Assembly: GCF_018613895.1 (NCBI RefSeq)
Contig: NZ_JAGGPH010000001.1
Coordinates: forward strand, 1-58,515
Length of the DNA stretch: 58,515 bases
Origin: Curtobacterium sp. ISL-83
Lineage (GTDB): Bacteria > Actinomycetota > Actinomycetes > Actinomycetales > Microbacteriaceae
Direction of reading: 5' to 3'
The position numbers and the translations under genes were made by a program. Positions 24,410-32,850 of this stretch are shown piece by piece (positions within the stretch are counted from its first letter, which is position 1; each line of letters opens with the position of its first letter). The notes under the pieces were generated by a model. It did no database searches and had not been told where the DNA came from. It saw only the letters and a list, made by a program, of their open reading frames with translations.

Positions 24410-24552
24410 TGATCGTCGACGGCATCAGCGACGTCCACCGCGGCACCTGGTCGCGCCTGACCCGACTGCACACGGCGAGCGTCGCGCTCCCGATGCAGAC
24501 CTCGCGCGTCGAGGACCCGAACCACCACGGCGAGGACTGCCCCGCCATCTGA
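24409..24552 (+). CDS. Small hypothetical protein (47 aa), possibly coupled
   Basis: The ATG at 24409 overlaps the preceding stop by one base (TGATG), a layout typical of translational coupling. The product reads MIVDGISDVHRGTWSRLTRL and ends in EDCPAI. It has no hydrophobic segment. No separate ribosome binding site is visible and no homologue is recognised, so it may not be real. Confidence 0.35.
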   Translation: MIVDGISDVHRGTWSRLTRLHTASVALPMQTSRVEDPNHHGEDCPAI

Positions 24553-24588
24553 CCGGTCCTGCCCGGTCGGCCCGCCCGGGCGAAGCCT

Positions 24589-25608
24589 CTACGCCTTCTT
24601 GGCGCGCGACGGTTGCACGCGCGGCGGCTCCCCCGGCATCTTCGGGTAGTCCGGCGGGAACGGCAGCTCGCCCAAGCCGTTCGACAGGTCGCGCTCCCAC
24701 CACGCCAGCAGCGGTGCGATCGACGCCGGTGACTGCCCCATGGACTCCCACGGGTCGCCGACGCTCGCCAGCCGCTCCGGCACCGTCCGGATCGTGAAGG
24801 TCGTCGGGTCGGCGGTGTCGAGTTCGTCCCAGGTGATCGGCGTCGACACGGACGCGTGCGCCAGGGCTCGAGGACTGTAGGCACCGGCCATCGTGCGGTC
24901 CCGGTTCGCCTGGTTGAAGTCCACGAAGACGCGCTGTCCCCGCTCCTCCTTCCACCACGCCGTCGTCACCCGGTCCGGCATCCGGCGCTCGAGCTCGCGC
25001 GCGGCGGCGATGACGGCGTGACGGACGTCGAGGAACTCGTACTCGGGGACGATCGGCGCGAAGACGTGCAGCCCCCGGTTGCCGCTCGTCTTGATCCACG
25101 TGGTGAGACCGGCTTCGTCGAGCACCTTCCGGAGCTCGTGCGCGATCGGCACCGTGTCCGAGAAGTCGGTGCCGGGCTGCGGGTCCAGGTCGATGCGGAG
25201 CTGGTCCGGGTGGTCGCTGTCCTCGGCGCGGGAGGCCCACGGGTGGAACACGACGGTGTTCATCTGCGCGGCCCACACCGCGACGGCCGGCTCGTCGATC
25301 ACGAGCTGCGGGTGGCTGCGCGCACTCGGGTACGTCACGGTCACCGATCGGACGTAGTCGGGGGCGCCCTTCGGTGGGTTCTTCGAGAAGAACTGCTCGC
25401 CGTCGACACCACCCGGGAAGCGCTGCAGCGAGATCGGGCGGTCCCCGTTCGCGCGGACGAACGCGTCGCCGACCGTGACGAGGTACTCGGCGAGGTCCCG
25501 CTTCGTGATCCCCGCCTCGGGCCAGAGCACCCGTGACGGGCTGCTGATCCGGACCTCCCGGTCGCCGTGCGGACCCGGGACCGTCAGCGTCATCGCCTCA
25601 CTCGCCAT
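24589..25608 (-). CDS. LigD-type DNA polymerase/primase domain protein
   Basis: 339-aa stand-alone LigD polymerase-domain protein of the archaeo-eukaryotic primase fold. It has the family signatures FPGGVDGEQFFSKNPPKGAP and LRIDLDPQPGTDF (metal-binding Asp pair), then TSGNRGLHVFAPI and VFVDFNQANRDRTMAGAYS. In bacterial end joining this domain fills gaps and adds ribonucleotides, and in mycobacteria stand-alone PolDom proteins exist besides LigD. There is no nuclease or ligase domain here. The ATG at 25608 (MASEAMTL) gives the family length. Confidence 0.9.
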   Translation of the reverse strand: MASEAMTLTVPGPHGDREVRISSPSRVLWPEAGITKRDLAEYLVTVGDAFVRANGDRPISLQRFPGGVDGEQFFSKNPPKGAPDYVRSVTVTYPSARSHPQLVIDEPAVAVWAAQMNTVVFHPWASRAEDSDHPDQLRIDLDPQPGTDFSDTVPIAHELRKVLDEAGLTTWIKTSGNRGLHVFAPIVPEYEFLDVRHAVIAAARELERRMPDRVTTAWWKEERGQRVFVDFNQANRDRTMAGAYSPRALAHASVSTPITWDELDTADPTTFTIRTVPERLASVGDPWESMGQSPASIAPLLAWWERDLSNGLGELPFPPDYPKMPGEPPRVQPSRAKKA

Positions 25609-25687
25609 GCAGCGGACGGTACACGTGCTCCCAGGACCCGGCTCAGGACGGGGCTCGCTGCACAGCACGGTCGGGCACGATGAGCGC

Positions 25688-26536
25688 ATGAGTGCGTACC
25701 TCGGCGTGGACCTGGCGTGGGGCCTCGGCACGCCCACACGGGCCCCGAACGAGACCGGTCTCGTGGCGCTCGAGGCCGACGGCACGATCACCGACGCCGG
25801 TTGGGCTCGCGGCGTCGACGCCGTGGCCGACTGGATCGCGGGTCACCTCGGACCGCGGACGCTCATCGCCGTCGATGCCTCGCTCGTCGTGACGAACCCG
25901 ACCGGGATCCGCGAAGCCGAACGGCAGGTCGGACAGCGTTACGGCCGGTGGAAGGTCGCGGCGAACCCGACGAACCTCGCGTCCGCGGCGAGCGCCGGCG
26001 CCCGGCTGCTCGACGACCTCACCGCGCGCGGTGTCGGGTACGTCTCGGACACCCGGGCGATGCGGGAGCGCACCGGTCCGGTGGCGTTCGAGTGCTACCC
26101 GTACACGACCCTCGTCGGTGTCGAGGAACTCGGCTACGACGACGAACGTCCCCGGTACAAGCGACTCGACCTGAGGGTGCCGGCCCCGACGGCGCGCGCC
26201 CGTCGCGCCGAGGCGTTCGACGAGCTGGTCCGACGCCTCCGCCACACGCCGCTCGATCCCCCGCTCCGGCTGGACTCCCATCCACTGACGGCGGACCTCG
26301 CGACGCCCTCGGGGCTCAGCGGGCCGGTGCACAAGCACCGTGAGGACCTGCTCGACGGTGCCCTGTGCGCCTGGACGGCCGCGTTCTGGGAGCGGCACGG
26401 CGACGAACGCGTGCAGATCCTGGGAGGTGATGCGAGCCTCCCGTCCGACCCGGTGGACCAGGCGGGCCGCCGGCCGGTGATCGTGTCCCCCGCGCGACCG
26501 GAGCAGCGGCGCGCCGTGGGTACGCTGGAGGGGTGA
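25688..26536 (+). CDS. DUF429 protein, predicted RNase H-fold nuclease
   Basis: 282-aa protein. It opens with YLGVDLAWG, the first acidic strand of an RNase H-like fold, and contains LIAVDASLVV and FECYPYTTL, all typical of DUF429. The C-terminal DLLDGALCAWTAAFW is the usual last helix with an acidic residue. DUF429 members are predicted nucleases with no established role. It overlaps the glycosyltransferase gene by 4 bp (GTGA). A GGACGGGAGGC copy lies within it at 26436-26446. Confidence 0.82.
   Translation: MSAYLGVDLAWGLGTPTRAPNETGLVALEADGTITDAGWARGVDAVADWIAGHLGPRTLIAVDASLVVTNPTGIREAERQVGQRYGRWKVAANPTNLASAASAGARLLDDLTARGVGYVSDTRAMRERTGPVAFECYPYTTLVGVEELGYDDERPRYKRLDLRVPAPTARARRAEAFDELVRRLRHTPLDPPLRLDSHPLTADLATPSGLSGPVHKHREDLLDGALCAWTAAFWERHGDERVQILGGDASLPSDPVDQAGRRPVIVSPARPEQRRAVGTLEG
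26436..26446 (-). repeat. Dispersed motif GGACGGGAGGC (copy 6, inside DUF429 gene)
   Basis: Exact copy within a coding region (antisense to the frame), near the 3' end of the gene. Confidence 0.7.
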
Positions 26537-27735
26537 CCGCGACCACCAAACCCCTGCACATCGGGTTGGTGTCGCTGCACACCTCCCCCGGCGACGAACC
26601 CGGCTCCGGCGAGGTCGGCGGCATGAACGTCGTCGTCCGGCACCAGGCCGAGGCACTGGCGGACCGGGGGCACCACGTCGACATCGTGACGCGGCGCTCG
26701 TCGCCGACGCAGCCCGACTCGGTGTCGCTCGTCCCGGGCGTGTGCCTGCGGTTCCTGTCCGCCGGTCCCGCGGAGCCCGTGCCCAAGGGTGAGCACGATG
26801 CGTTCATCGCCCCGTTCCGCGACGAACTCGCGCAGCTCGGCGCCTTCGACGTCCTGCACTCGCACCACTGGTTCTCCGGCGCCGCCGCGTTGCCCGTCGC
26901 GCGCGAGCGCGGCATCCCCCACGTGCAGTCCTTCCACTCCATCGCCGCCGACGCCGACACCCCGCTGTCCGAGGGCGAGCGCCCCGAGTCCGTCGGCCGG
27001 ATGGCGGGTGAGCAGCTGCTTGCGCGGGAGTCCGACGCCGTGGTCGTCGTGAGCCAGGCCGAGGCCGACACCGTGCGCGAGCGCCTGGGCGGGGAGCCGG
27101 CTCGGGTCTGGATCGTGCCGCCGGGGGTCGACGGCTCCGTGTTCCGCCCGGCCGCCGCGGGCGCCCGCCGTGCGGCCGCTCCCTACGTGGTGGCCGCGGC
27201 ACGCGTGCAGCCGTTGAAGGGGCTGGACCTGGCGATCGAGGCGATCGCGGGGATCGGTCAGGAGGCCCGTCCCACCCTGGTCATCGCCGGGGACGCCTCG
27301 AGCGAGGCAGGCGACTACGTGCAGGAGTTGCGTCGGCTCGCGAACGCGCGTGGCATCGGCGACCGCGTCACCTTCATCGGTCCGCAGTCGCGCGCCGACC
27401 TGGCGTTCCTGTTCCGTGGCGCGGCAGCCGTGCTGGTCCCGTCGCACTCCGAGACCTACGGGCTCGTCGCGCTCGAGGGCTCCGCGTCCGGGGTCCCCGT
27501 CGTGGCCGCCGCTGCCGGTGGCCTGCGGGAAGCCGTCGTCGACGGGGAGACCGGGGTGGTGCTCGAGTCCCGCGACCCGCACGTGTGGGCGGCCGAGATC
27601 GAGCGGATCCTGACCGACCCCGTCTACGCGGCCGGTCTGGCGGCGGCGGGCCGGGACCACGCTGAGCACCTGAGCTGGGAGCGCTCGGCGATCGGTCTCG
27701 AGGAGGTCTACCACCGGGTGCTCGGGCGACCGTGA
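26533..27735 (+). CDS. Family 4 glycosyltransferase, MshA-like
   Basis: 400-aa GT-B retaining glycosyltransferase. The N-terminal domain has VGGMNVVVRHQAEALADRG and HSHHWFSG, which match the acceptor domain of MshA and sucrose-phosphate-synthase-like enzymes. The C-terminal domain has the EX7E motif ETYGLVALE and SGVPVVAAAAGGLREAV for nucleotide-sugar binding. MshA itself makes the first mycothiol intermediate; whether this is MshA or a paralogue cannot be settled here. It overlaps DUF429 by 4 bp upstream and the UDG-like gene by 4 bp downstream, so the three form one operon. Confidence 0.85.
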   Translation: MTATTKPLHIGLVSLHTSPGDEPGSGEVGGMNVVVRHQAEALADRGHHVDIVTRRSSPTQPDSVSLVPGVCLRFLSAGPAEPVPKGEHDAFIAPFRDELAQLGAFDVLHSHHWFSGAAALPVARERGIPHVQSFHSIAADADTPLSEGERPESVGRMAGEQLLARESDAVVVVSQAEADTVRERLGGEPARVWIVPPGVDGSVFRPAAAGARRAAAPYVVAAARVQPLKGLDLAIEAIAGIGQEARPTLVIAGDASSEAGDYVQELRRLANARGIGDRVTFIGPQSRADLAFLFRGAAAVLVPSHSETYGLVALEGSASGVPVVAAAAGGLREAVVDGETGVVLESRDPHVWAAEIERILTDPVYAAGLAAAGRDHAEHLSWERSAIGLEEVYHRVLGRP

Positions 27736-28343
27736 CGGCCTTCGACGCGTTCTGGGCCGCGCTCGACGCGGTGCCGCCAGCGGCGGACGCCGAGGCCCTG
27801 TACGACGTCGGGACCGAGGCCGGACGACTCCGGCGCACGAACCTCGAGCGGTACTTCGACCGATTCGGGCCCGAGGCGGACACGCTCCTCGTCGCCGAGG
27901 CCCCGGGGTGGCGCGGCATGACGAACACGGGCATCCCGTTCACGAGCATGCGGGAGCTCGGCCCGGAGTACCTGGTGCCACCGGCGCCGACGGCCCCGTG
28001 GGAGGCGTCGTCGCGCGTCGTGCACGCTGCGCTCGAGGACTGGTCGGGCCCCCTGCCGGTGGCGTGGGCGATCTTCCCGCACCACCCGTTCGTCGCACCC
28101 GACCCGTTGACGAACCGGACTCCCCGGCCGGCCGAGATCCGGGACGGCGCTCCGGTGGCGCTCGCGTTGCGGGAGGCACTGGGGCAGGCGCTCGGGGGGG
28201 CGGACCGTGTCCGGGTGGTCGCGGTGGGGCGGAAGGCGCAGGGAGCGTTGGCCCTCGCCGGGATCGAGGCGGTCGCGGTGCGGCACCCGGCGCAGGGTGG
28301 CGCGCGGGAGTTCACGGAGCAGGTCAGGGCGCTGTCCCGGTAG
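27732..28343 (+). CDS. Uracil-DNA glycosylase superfamily protein
   Basis: 203-aa protein of the UDG superfamily. LLVAEAPGWRGMTNTGIPFTS corresponds to motif A, where the water-activating residue resides in active members. VVAVGRKAQGAL is the central strand, and AVRHPAQGGAREF is the HP-type motif B. The Asn or Asp expected in motif A is not clearly placed, so catalysis is uncertain. GTG start, overlapping the glycosyltransferase stop by 4 bp. Confidence 0.72.
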   Translation: MTAFDAFWAALDAVPPAADAEALYDVGTEAGRLRRTNLERYFDRFGPEADTLLVAEAPGWRGMTNTGIPFTSMRELGPEYLVPPAPTAPWEASSRVVHAALEDWSGPLPVAWAIFPHHPFVAPDPLTNRTPRPAEIRDGAPVALALREALGQALGGADRVRVVAVGRKAQGALALAGIEAVAVRHPAQGGAREFTEQVRALSR

Positions 28344-28376
28344 CGGGTGCAGCCCGGTTGCCGGTGGTCGCCGCCG

Positions 28377-28805
28377 TCAGGCGGAGCGGACCTCGACGCC
28401 CTTCGCCGCGAGCCGTTCCATGACGTGCGCCGGCAGCGGGGCTGCTGCGTACACGGTCCGGAGCGCCGGCAGGTCGAGCAGGTCGTCCCAGTTCTGCGGG
28501 TCGAACCGGTCGTCGGAGCCGTCCCAGCCCGGGTGGACGTCCTGCAGGATCTCGAGGTCCGAGTCGACGGTCAGCTCGGTGACCAACGACAGGTGCGACG
28601 GCAGGAGGTCCAGGTCGTCGTAGTACTCGCGTGCCCGGTCGTCCTGCCCTTCGACGTCGAGGTCCTCGTCGCTCACCACGTCGTCGGCGCCGGTGTAGCT
28701 CTCGAGCACGTCGAGGTCGTAGCAGAGCACGTCGAGCACGAGCAGCTTCGCGTTGAAGTCCGCGAACTCGATGGGTTCTTCGGTGCGGTTCGAGTCGTCG
28801 TCCAT
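28377..28805 (-). CDS. Hypothetical acidic protein
   Basis: 142-aa, strongly acidic soluble protein (many Asp/Glu, e.g. DDVVSDEDLDVEGQDDRARE). It reads like a folded alpha/beta protein (FADFNAKLLVLDVLCYDLDVL, LTVDSDLEILQDVHPGWDGSDD). The longer frame upstream is antisense, so the ATG at 28805 is chosen. No family is confidently recognised. It diverges from the permease gene at 28939. Confidence 0.7.
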   Translation of the reverse strand: MDDDSNRTEEPIEFADFNAKLLVLDVLCYDLDVLESYTGADDVVSDEDLDVEGQDDRAREYYDDLDLLPSHLSLVTELTVDSDLEILQDVHPGWDGSDDRFDPQNWDDLLDLPALRTVYAAAPLPAHVMERLAAKGVEVRSA

Positions 28806-28887
28806 GCAGCGGAGCGTAACCACGGCGGCTGCACGTGTCCGGTCGGGGCGTGTCCCACAGAACACGAGGGTGTGACGATCGGCGGAG

Positions 28888-28910
28888 AGGTTCCTGTGAA
28901 CCTGGACAGG
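28888..28910. promoter_or_regulatory. Overlapping inverted repeats upstream of permease
   Basis: AGGTTC (28888-28893) pairs with GAACCT (28898-28903), and CCTGT (28893-28897) pairs with ACAGG (28906-28910). They lie 30-50 bp before the permease ATG and could be an operator or a leader hairpin. Confidence 0.3.
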
Positions 28911-28938
28911 ATCGGCCCGGGTGGGAAGAGTGTGATGC

Positions 28939-30393
28939 ATGGCCACCACCACGAAGACGGTCCCGCCGACCGAGCAGCAGCCCGAGCTCCGTCGTGTCCT
29001 CGGACCGAAACTGCTGCTGTTGTTCATCGTCGGCGACATCCTCGGCACGGGCGTCTACGCGCTCACCGGGCAGGTCGCCGCCGAGGTCGGCGGGGCAGCC
29101 TGGCTCCCCTTCCTCATCGCCTTCGCGGTCGCGCTGCTGACGGCGTTCTCGTACCTCGAGCTCGTCACGAAGTACCCGCAGACGGCGGGCGCGGCGCTCT
29201 ACGTGCACAAGGCGTTCGGCGTGCACTTCGTCACCTTCATCGTGACCTTCATCGTGATGTGCTCCGGGATCACCTCGGCGTCGACCGCGTCCCGGGCGTT
29301 CGCTGCGAACCTCGGGGTGGGTTTCGGGCTCGACCTCCCGAACGCCGCCGTGATGCTCATCGCGATGGGGTTCATGCTCGCCGTGATGGCCGTGAACTTC
29401 CGCGGGGTGAGCGAGAGCGTCAAGACGAACGTCGTCCTGACGCTCGTCGAGCTGTCCGGTCTGGTGATGGTGATCCTCATCGGGTTCTGGGCGATCGCGG
29501 GTGGCAACGCGGACTTCTCGCGCGTGGTGATGTTCGAGACGCCCGAGGACAAGAGCCTGCTGCTCTCGGTGTCCACGGCGACCTCGCTGGCGTTCTTCGC
29601 GATGGTCGGGTTCGAGGACTCGGTGAACATGGCGGAGGAGACGAAGGACCCCTCCCGGATCTTCCCGAAGGTGATGCTCACCGGGCTCGGGATCACCGCC
29701 GTGATCTACGTGCTCGTGTCGATCTGCGCCGTCGCGGTCGTGCCGATCGGGCAGCTCGCCGGCAACGAGACGCCGCTCGTCACGGTCGTCCAGACGGCGG
29801 CCCCGGACTTCCCGATCGCCGACCTGCTGCCGTTCATCTCGATGTTCGCCGTCGCGAACACCGCCTTGATCAACATGATGATGGCGTCGCGCCTGCTCTA
29901 CGGCATGAGCAAGCAGGGCGTCCTGCCCGGCTTCCTGGCGCGCGTCTCCCCGACCCGTCGCACCCCGTCCACCGCGATCGTCTTCACGACCGCGATCTCG
30001 TTGGCCCTGATCGGGTGGGTGTCGCTCAACCCGGACTCCCCCATCGTGGTGGTGCTCGGCGGGACGACGTCGCTCCTGCTCCTCTCGGTCTTCGCGGTGG
30101 TGAACACCTCCGTGCTCGTGCTCCGTCGGGACGACGTGGGGCACCGGCACTTCCGTGCGGGCGTGGTCATCCCCGTGATCGGTGTCCTGACGTGCATCTG
30201 GTTGGTGCTCCCGTTCTCGTCCGGCCGCGATCCGCAGCAGTACCAGATCGCGGGAGCACTGCTCGCGCTCGGCGTGCTGCTCTGGATCGTCACGTGGTTC
30301 ACGCACGGACGGAAGCAGCTCGACAAGGCCCCGACCGGGCTGGTCACCGAGCCGACCGCCGTCCAGCAGCCGCACGACCACCACGACGCCTGA
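28939..30393 (+). CDS. APC-superfamily amino acid permease
   Basis: 484-aa permease with about 12 helices. The first helix carries the APC signature GDILGTGVYALTG, then TKYPQTAGAALYVHKAFG and FFAMVGFEDSVNMAEETKDPSR, the conserved loop of the amino-acid-polyamine branch. The substrate is unknown. The ATG at 28939 follows GGGAAGAG. It is divergent from the acidic hypothetical gene. A second APC permease (33939) in the window has only moderate resemblance. Confidence 0.92.
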   Translation: MATTTKTVPPTEQQPELRRVLGPKLLLLFIVGDILGTGVYALTGQVAAEVGGAAWLPFLIAFAVALLTAFSYLELVTKYPQTAGAALYVHKAFGVHFVTFIVTFIVMCSGITSASTASRAFAANLGVGFGLDLPNAAVMLIAMGFMLAVMAVNFRGVSESVKTNVVLTLVELSGLVMVILIGFWAIAGGNADFSRVVMFETPEDKSLLLSVSTATSLAFFAMVGFEDSVNMAEETKDPSRIFPKVMLTGLGITAVIYVLVSICAVAVVPIGQLAGNETPLVTVVQTAAPDFPIADLLPFISMFAVANTALINMMMASRLLYGMSKQGVLPGFLARVSPTRRTPSTAIVFTTAISLALIGWVSLNPDSPIVVVLGGTTSLLLLSVFAVVNTSVLVLRRDDVGHRHFRAGVVIPVIGVLTCIWLVLPFSSGRDPQQYQIAGALLALGVLLWIVTWFTHGRKQLDKAPTGLVTEPTAVQQPHDHHDA

Positions 30394-30591
30394 CGCGGCG
30401 CCCGGCCCACGGCGACCCGGTACCGAGCGTTCCGGTTCCCAGCACTCCCCCCGATCGGGCGGGTGCGGTTCCCAGCGGCCGCCCGTACGCTCGTCGTGCT
30501 CCGGGCTACCGCCCGCCGCACTCCGGTTCGCTGCGGGGCCAACCGCCCGGCCCGCACGCCCCGCCCCGCCCTTCCGACGAGAGGACACCCG

Positions 30592-31212
30592 ATGCGCCGC
30601 GTCGGCATCACCCTCGCTTCGGTGTTCGGCGCGGGGGTCGTCGCGGTCGCCGTCGGCCTGGTCGTGGTGGTCGTCATCGCCGTGAACTCGCTGTCCGGCG
30701 TCGCGCGGTCCGCCACCGCCGACCCGGCACCCACGTGCCCGAAGGTCGCGTCCGAGGTCGTCAGCGGGATGGTCGTCCCCGCTGGCCCGATCGCGGGCTA
30801 CTGCCAGGACCGCCTGGTCAACGCCGCCGCCGTCATCCGGGCCGCCCAGGCGCTCGGTATCGGACCGCACACCCAGGCGGTCGGCGTGATGACCGCGATG
30901 GGCGAGTCGAGCCTGGTGAACCTGGACCACGGCGACGCCGCAGGCCCCGACAGCCGGGGCTTGTTCCAACAGCGGGACAACGGCGCATGGGGCACGTACG
31001 CCCAGCGCATGGACCCGTACACCGCAGCGACCACGTTCTTCCGGAAGCTCGTGAAGGTGCCCGGCTGGAAGACGATGACGCCGACCCAGGCGGCGCACGC
31101 AGTGCAGATCAACGCGGACCCCTCCCACTACGCGAAGTACTGGCCCGACGCGAAGGTCGTCGTCGAGCGCCTGACCGGGCAGACCGTCCCGGACGCAGCG
31201 CCCCAGGGCTGA
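30592..31212 (+). CDS. Secreted lysozyme/transglycosylase-like protein
   Basis: 206-aa exported protein. An N-terminal membrane anchor (GITLASVFGAGVVAVAVG and following) leads to a domain with VMTAMGESSLVNLDHGDAAGP and SRGLFQQRDNGAWGTYAQRMDP, ending with GWKTMTPTQAAHAVQINADPSHYAKYW. This pattern is seen in actinobacterial peptidoglycan-hydrolase domains, where the Glu in GESS is the likely catalytic acid. No second catalytic domain is present. The ATG at 30592 has GAGAGGA upstream. Confidence 0.78.
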   Translation: MRRVGITLASVFGAGVVAVAVGLVVVVVIAVNSLSGVARSATADPAPTCPKVASEVVSGMVVPAGPIAGYCQDRLVNAAAVIRAAQALGIGPHTQAVGVMTAMGESSLVNLDHGDAAGPDSRGLFQQRDNGAWGTYAQRMDPYTAATTFFRKLVKVPGWKTMTPTQAAHAVQINADPSHYAKYWPDAKVVVERLTGQTVPDAAPQG

Positions 31213-31243
31213 CCACCGCCGACGGCCGCTCTTGCGGTCCAGC

Positions 31244-31678
31244 TCACGAGGCCTGCTGCAGGTCGTCCTCGTCGAACTCGACCATCGCGGCCCCCTGGTC
31301 GTGCAGGACGACCTGCCCCCGCAGGCGGACACCGTGCTCGGCCAAGGAGCAGGCACACGCGTCCACCCACTCCCAGTCGACCGGGTACAGGCGGGACGCC
31401 CCCGGCCGTTCCCAGCCGAGCACGACCTCGGACGCGCCGAGCTGTCGGACGAGGTCGGCGACGAGGGCCGCGAAGTCCTCCACGTGTTCGTCCGGCTGGT
31501 ACGGCAGGTCGGCGATCGGCATGACGAACGGGATCGAGGTCGAACGGTCATCGAGGAACACCGCCCAGCACTGCCGGCGGATCGGTCGTTCGACGAGGGC
31601 GACGACGAGGTCGACCACGTCGTCGTCGGTGCGGACAGGGGTACGGATGAGGCGATCGAGCATCTCGGTGTCTGGCAT
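31244..31678 (-). CDS. Hypothetical protein
   Basis: 144-aa soluble alpha/beta protein with no signal peptide. It contains AVFLDDRSTSIPFVMPIADLP and VVLGWERPGASRLYPVDWEWVDAC. It is not assigned to a family; a resemblance to RadC/JAB-like or reporter proteins is too weak to use. The antisense-extended frame upstream is ignored and the ATG at 31678 taken as start. It converges on the lysozyme-like gene (31 bp apart). Confidence 0.65.
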   Translation of the reverse strand: MPDTEMLDRLIRTPVRTDDDVVDLVVALVERPIRRQCWAVFLDDRSTSIPFVMPIADLPYQPDEHVEDFAALVADLVRQLGASEVVLGWERPGASRLYPVDWEWVDACACSLAEHGVRLRGQVVLHDQGAAMVEFDEDDLQQAS

Positions 31679-31859
31679 GCCTCCAGCCTCGCGACCCCGC
31701 CGCCGCCCGGGGCGCCACCGCCGAGATCTGTGGACAACCAGCCGACCCACACGCGCTGTGGAGGAACGACAGGAGCGCACCGACTGCGCCTGCCACCCCG
31801 CCCCCGACCACGACCACGACGCGCGGGCTGCACCGCCGGCGGTCGTGCACGATGGAGGC

Positions 31860-32240
31860 ATGCGATCCTTCCTCCGTGTCCTGCTCGGTCTCGCCCTGGT
31901 CTTCGCGGGTGCGAGCCACCTGACGTTCGCGCGCGAGGAGTTCCGCGCCCAGGTGCCGGACTTCGTGCCCCTCGACGAGGACGCCACCGTCCTGGCCTCC
32001 GGCGTCGCCGAGATCGCGATCGGGTCCGCGCTCGTCCTCGCCCCACGCGCCAGTCGTCGCGCGGTCGGGGCCTTCGCGGCCCTCTTCTTCGCGGCGGTCT
32101 TCCCCGGGAACCTGTCGCAGTGGCGGAACCACCGCGATGCCTTCGGCCTCGACTCCGACCGCAAGCGTCTCGGCCGCCTGTTCGGGCAGCCGGTGCTCAT
32201 CGCCGCCGCCCTGTGGTCGACGCGCGGACGACGGTCCTGA
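31860..32240 (+). CDS. DoxX-like small membrane protein
   Basis: 126-aa protein with four hydrophobic segments (FLRVLLGLALVFAGASHLTF, ASGVAEIAIGSALVLAP, AVGAFAALFFAAVFPGN, VLIAAALWS). GASHLTF and the overall layout match DoxX-like proteins. A GGAGG lies just before the ATG. It overlaps the following gene by one base (TGATG) and is likely translated in coupling. Confidence 0.8.
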   Translation: MRSFLRVLLGLALVFAGASHLTFAREEFRAQVPDFVPLDEDATVLASGVAEIAIGSALVLAPRASRRAVGAFAALFFAAVFPGNLSQWRNHRDAFGLDSDRKRLGRLFGQPVLIAAALWSTRGRRS

Positions 32241-32623
32241 TGGTCGCGGGGCGCGAACGGGAGGCCCGACCACCCCTGGTCGGCGGCCGTCGCGTCGCCG
32301 ACGTGGTCGCCACCGTCGTGCTCCTCGTGGTGACGACCGGCGTCGCTGCCGCCGCGGTGTGGGGGATCCGGTTCCTATCGCTCGGGTTCCGGTCCTGCGC
32401 AGCCCCGGGCAACTCCTGCAACGAGACGCTCGGTGGTGCGGTCGTGACCGGCGGCCCGGTCATCGTGGCGTTGGTCCTCGTCGCGGCAGTGGCGACGTGT
32501 GTGCTCCGGATCGTGCGGCGCCGGGTGGCGTGGCCCGTCGCACTGTCGGGCTCCGCGGTGATCGTCGCCGTGTTCTTCGCCGCGGTGCTGCTCGCGCACG
32601 GTTCGGTGACGCTCGGCATCTGA
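32240..32623 (+). CDS. Small membrane protein with paired Cys
   Basis: 127-aa protein with three or four hydrophobic segments (VVATVVLLVVTTGVAAAAVWG, GGPVIVALVLVAAVATCV, VALSGSAVIVAVFFAAVLLAHG). The loop after helix 1 has two cysteines, CAAPGNSC, that may form a disulfide outside the cell. No family is recognised. Starts at the overlapping TGATG, in an operon with the DoxX-like gene. Confidence 0.75.
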   Translation: MVAGREREARPPLVGGRRVADVVATVVLLVVTTGVAAAAVWGIRFLSLGFRSCAAPGNSCNETLGGAVVTGGPVIVALVLVAAVATCVLRIVRRRVAWPVALSGSAVIVAVFFAAVLLAHGSVTLGI

Positions 32624-32696
32624 GCGGGCCACGCCGCCGCGCTGCGCTCCAGCGTCCGGTGCGTCGAGCGGGCCGTGCCTCGAGCGGGCCGTGCAT

Positions 32697-32760
32697 CGAA
32701 CCACGATCCCGACATCGAACCGGCCCGTTCGACTGGTTCGACGTCGGGAACGTGGTTCGA
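32697..32760. repeat. Long intergenic inverted repeat (25-26 bp arms)
   Basis: The left arm (32697-32721, beginning CGAACCACG) pairs with the right arm (32735-32759, ending CGTGGTTCG) at 23 of 25 positions across a 13-base loop; one further pair is 32696 with 32760. It is preceded by two near-identical copies of CGAGCGGGCCGTGC. It lies in the 227-bp gap between two co-directional genes, so a bidirectional role is not required; a mobile REP-like element or terminator is possible. Confidence 0.75.
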
Positions 32761-32850
32761 CATGGGCGCACCTGGTGGGCGCACGGGGCCGACGCACCTC
32801 TCCACGTCCCGTCGCGCGCGTCACCGCCGTGGGAGCGCTACATTTCCCCC

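Noticed and set aside
26533..27735. Naming the GT4 gene mshA
   Set aside because: The acceptor-domain motifs resemble MshA but also other GT4 enzymes; no other mycothiol gene is nearby, so only 'MshA-like' is justified.
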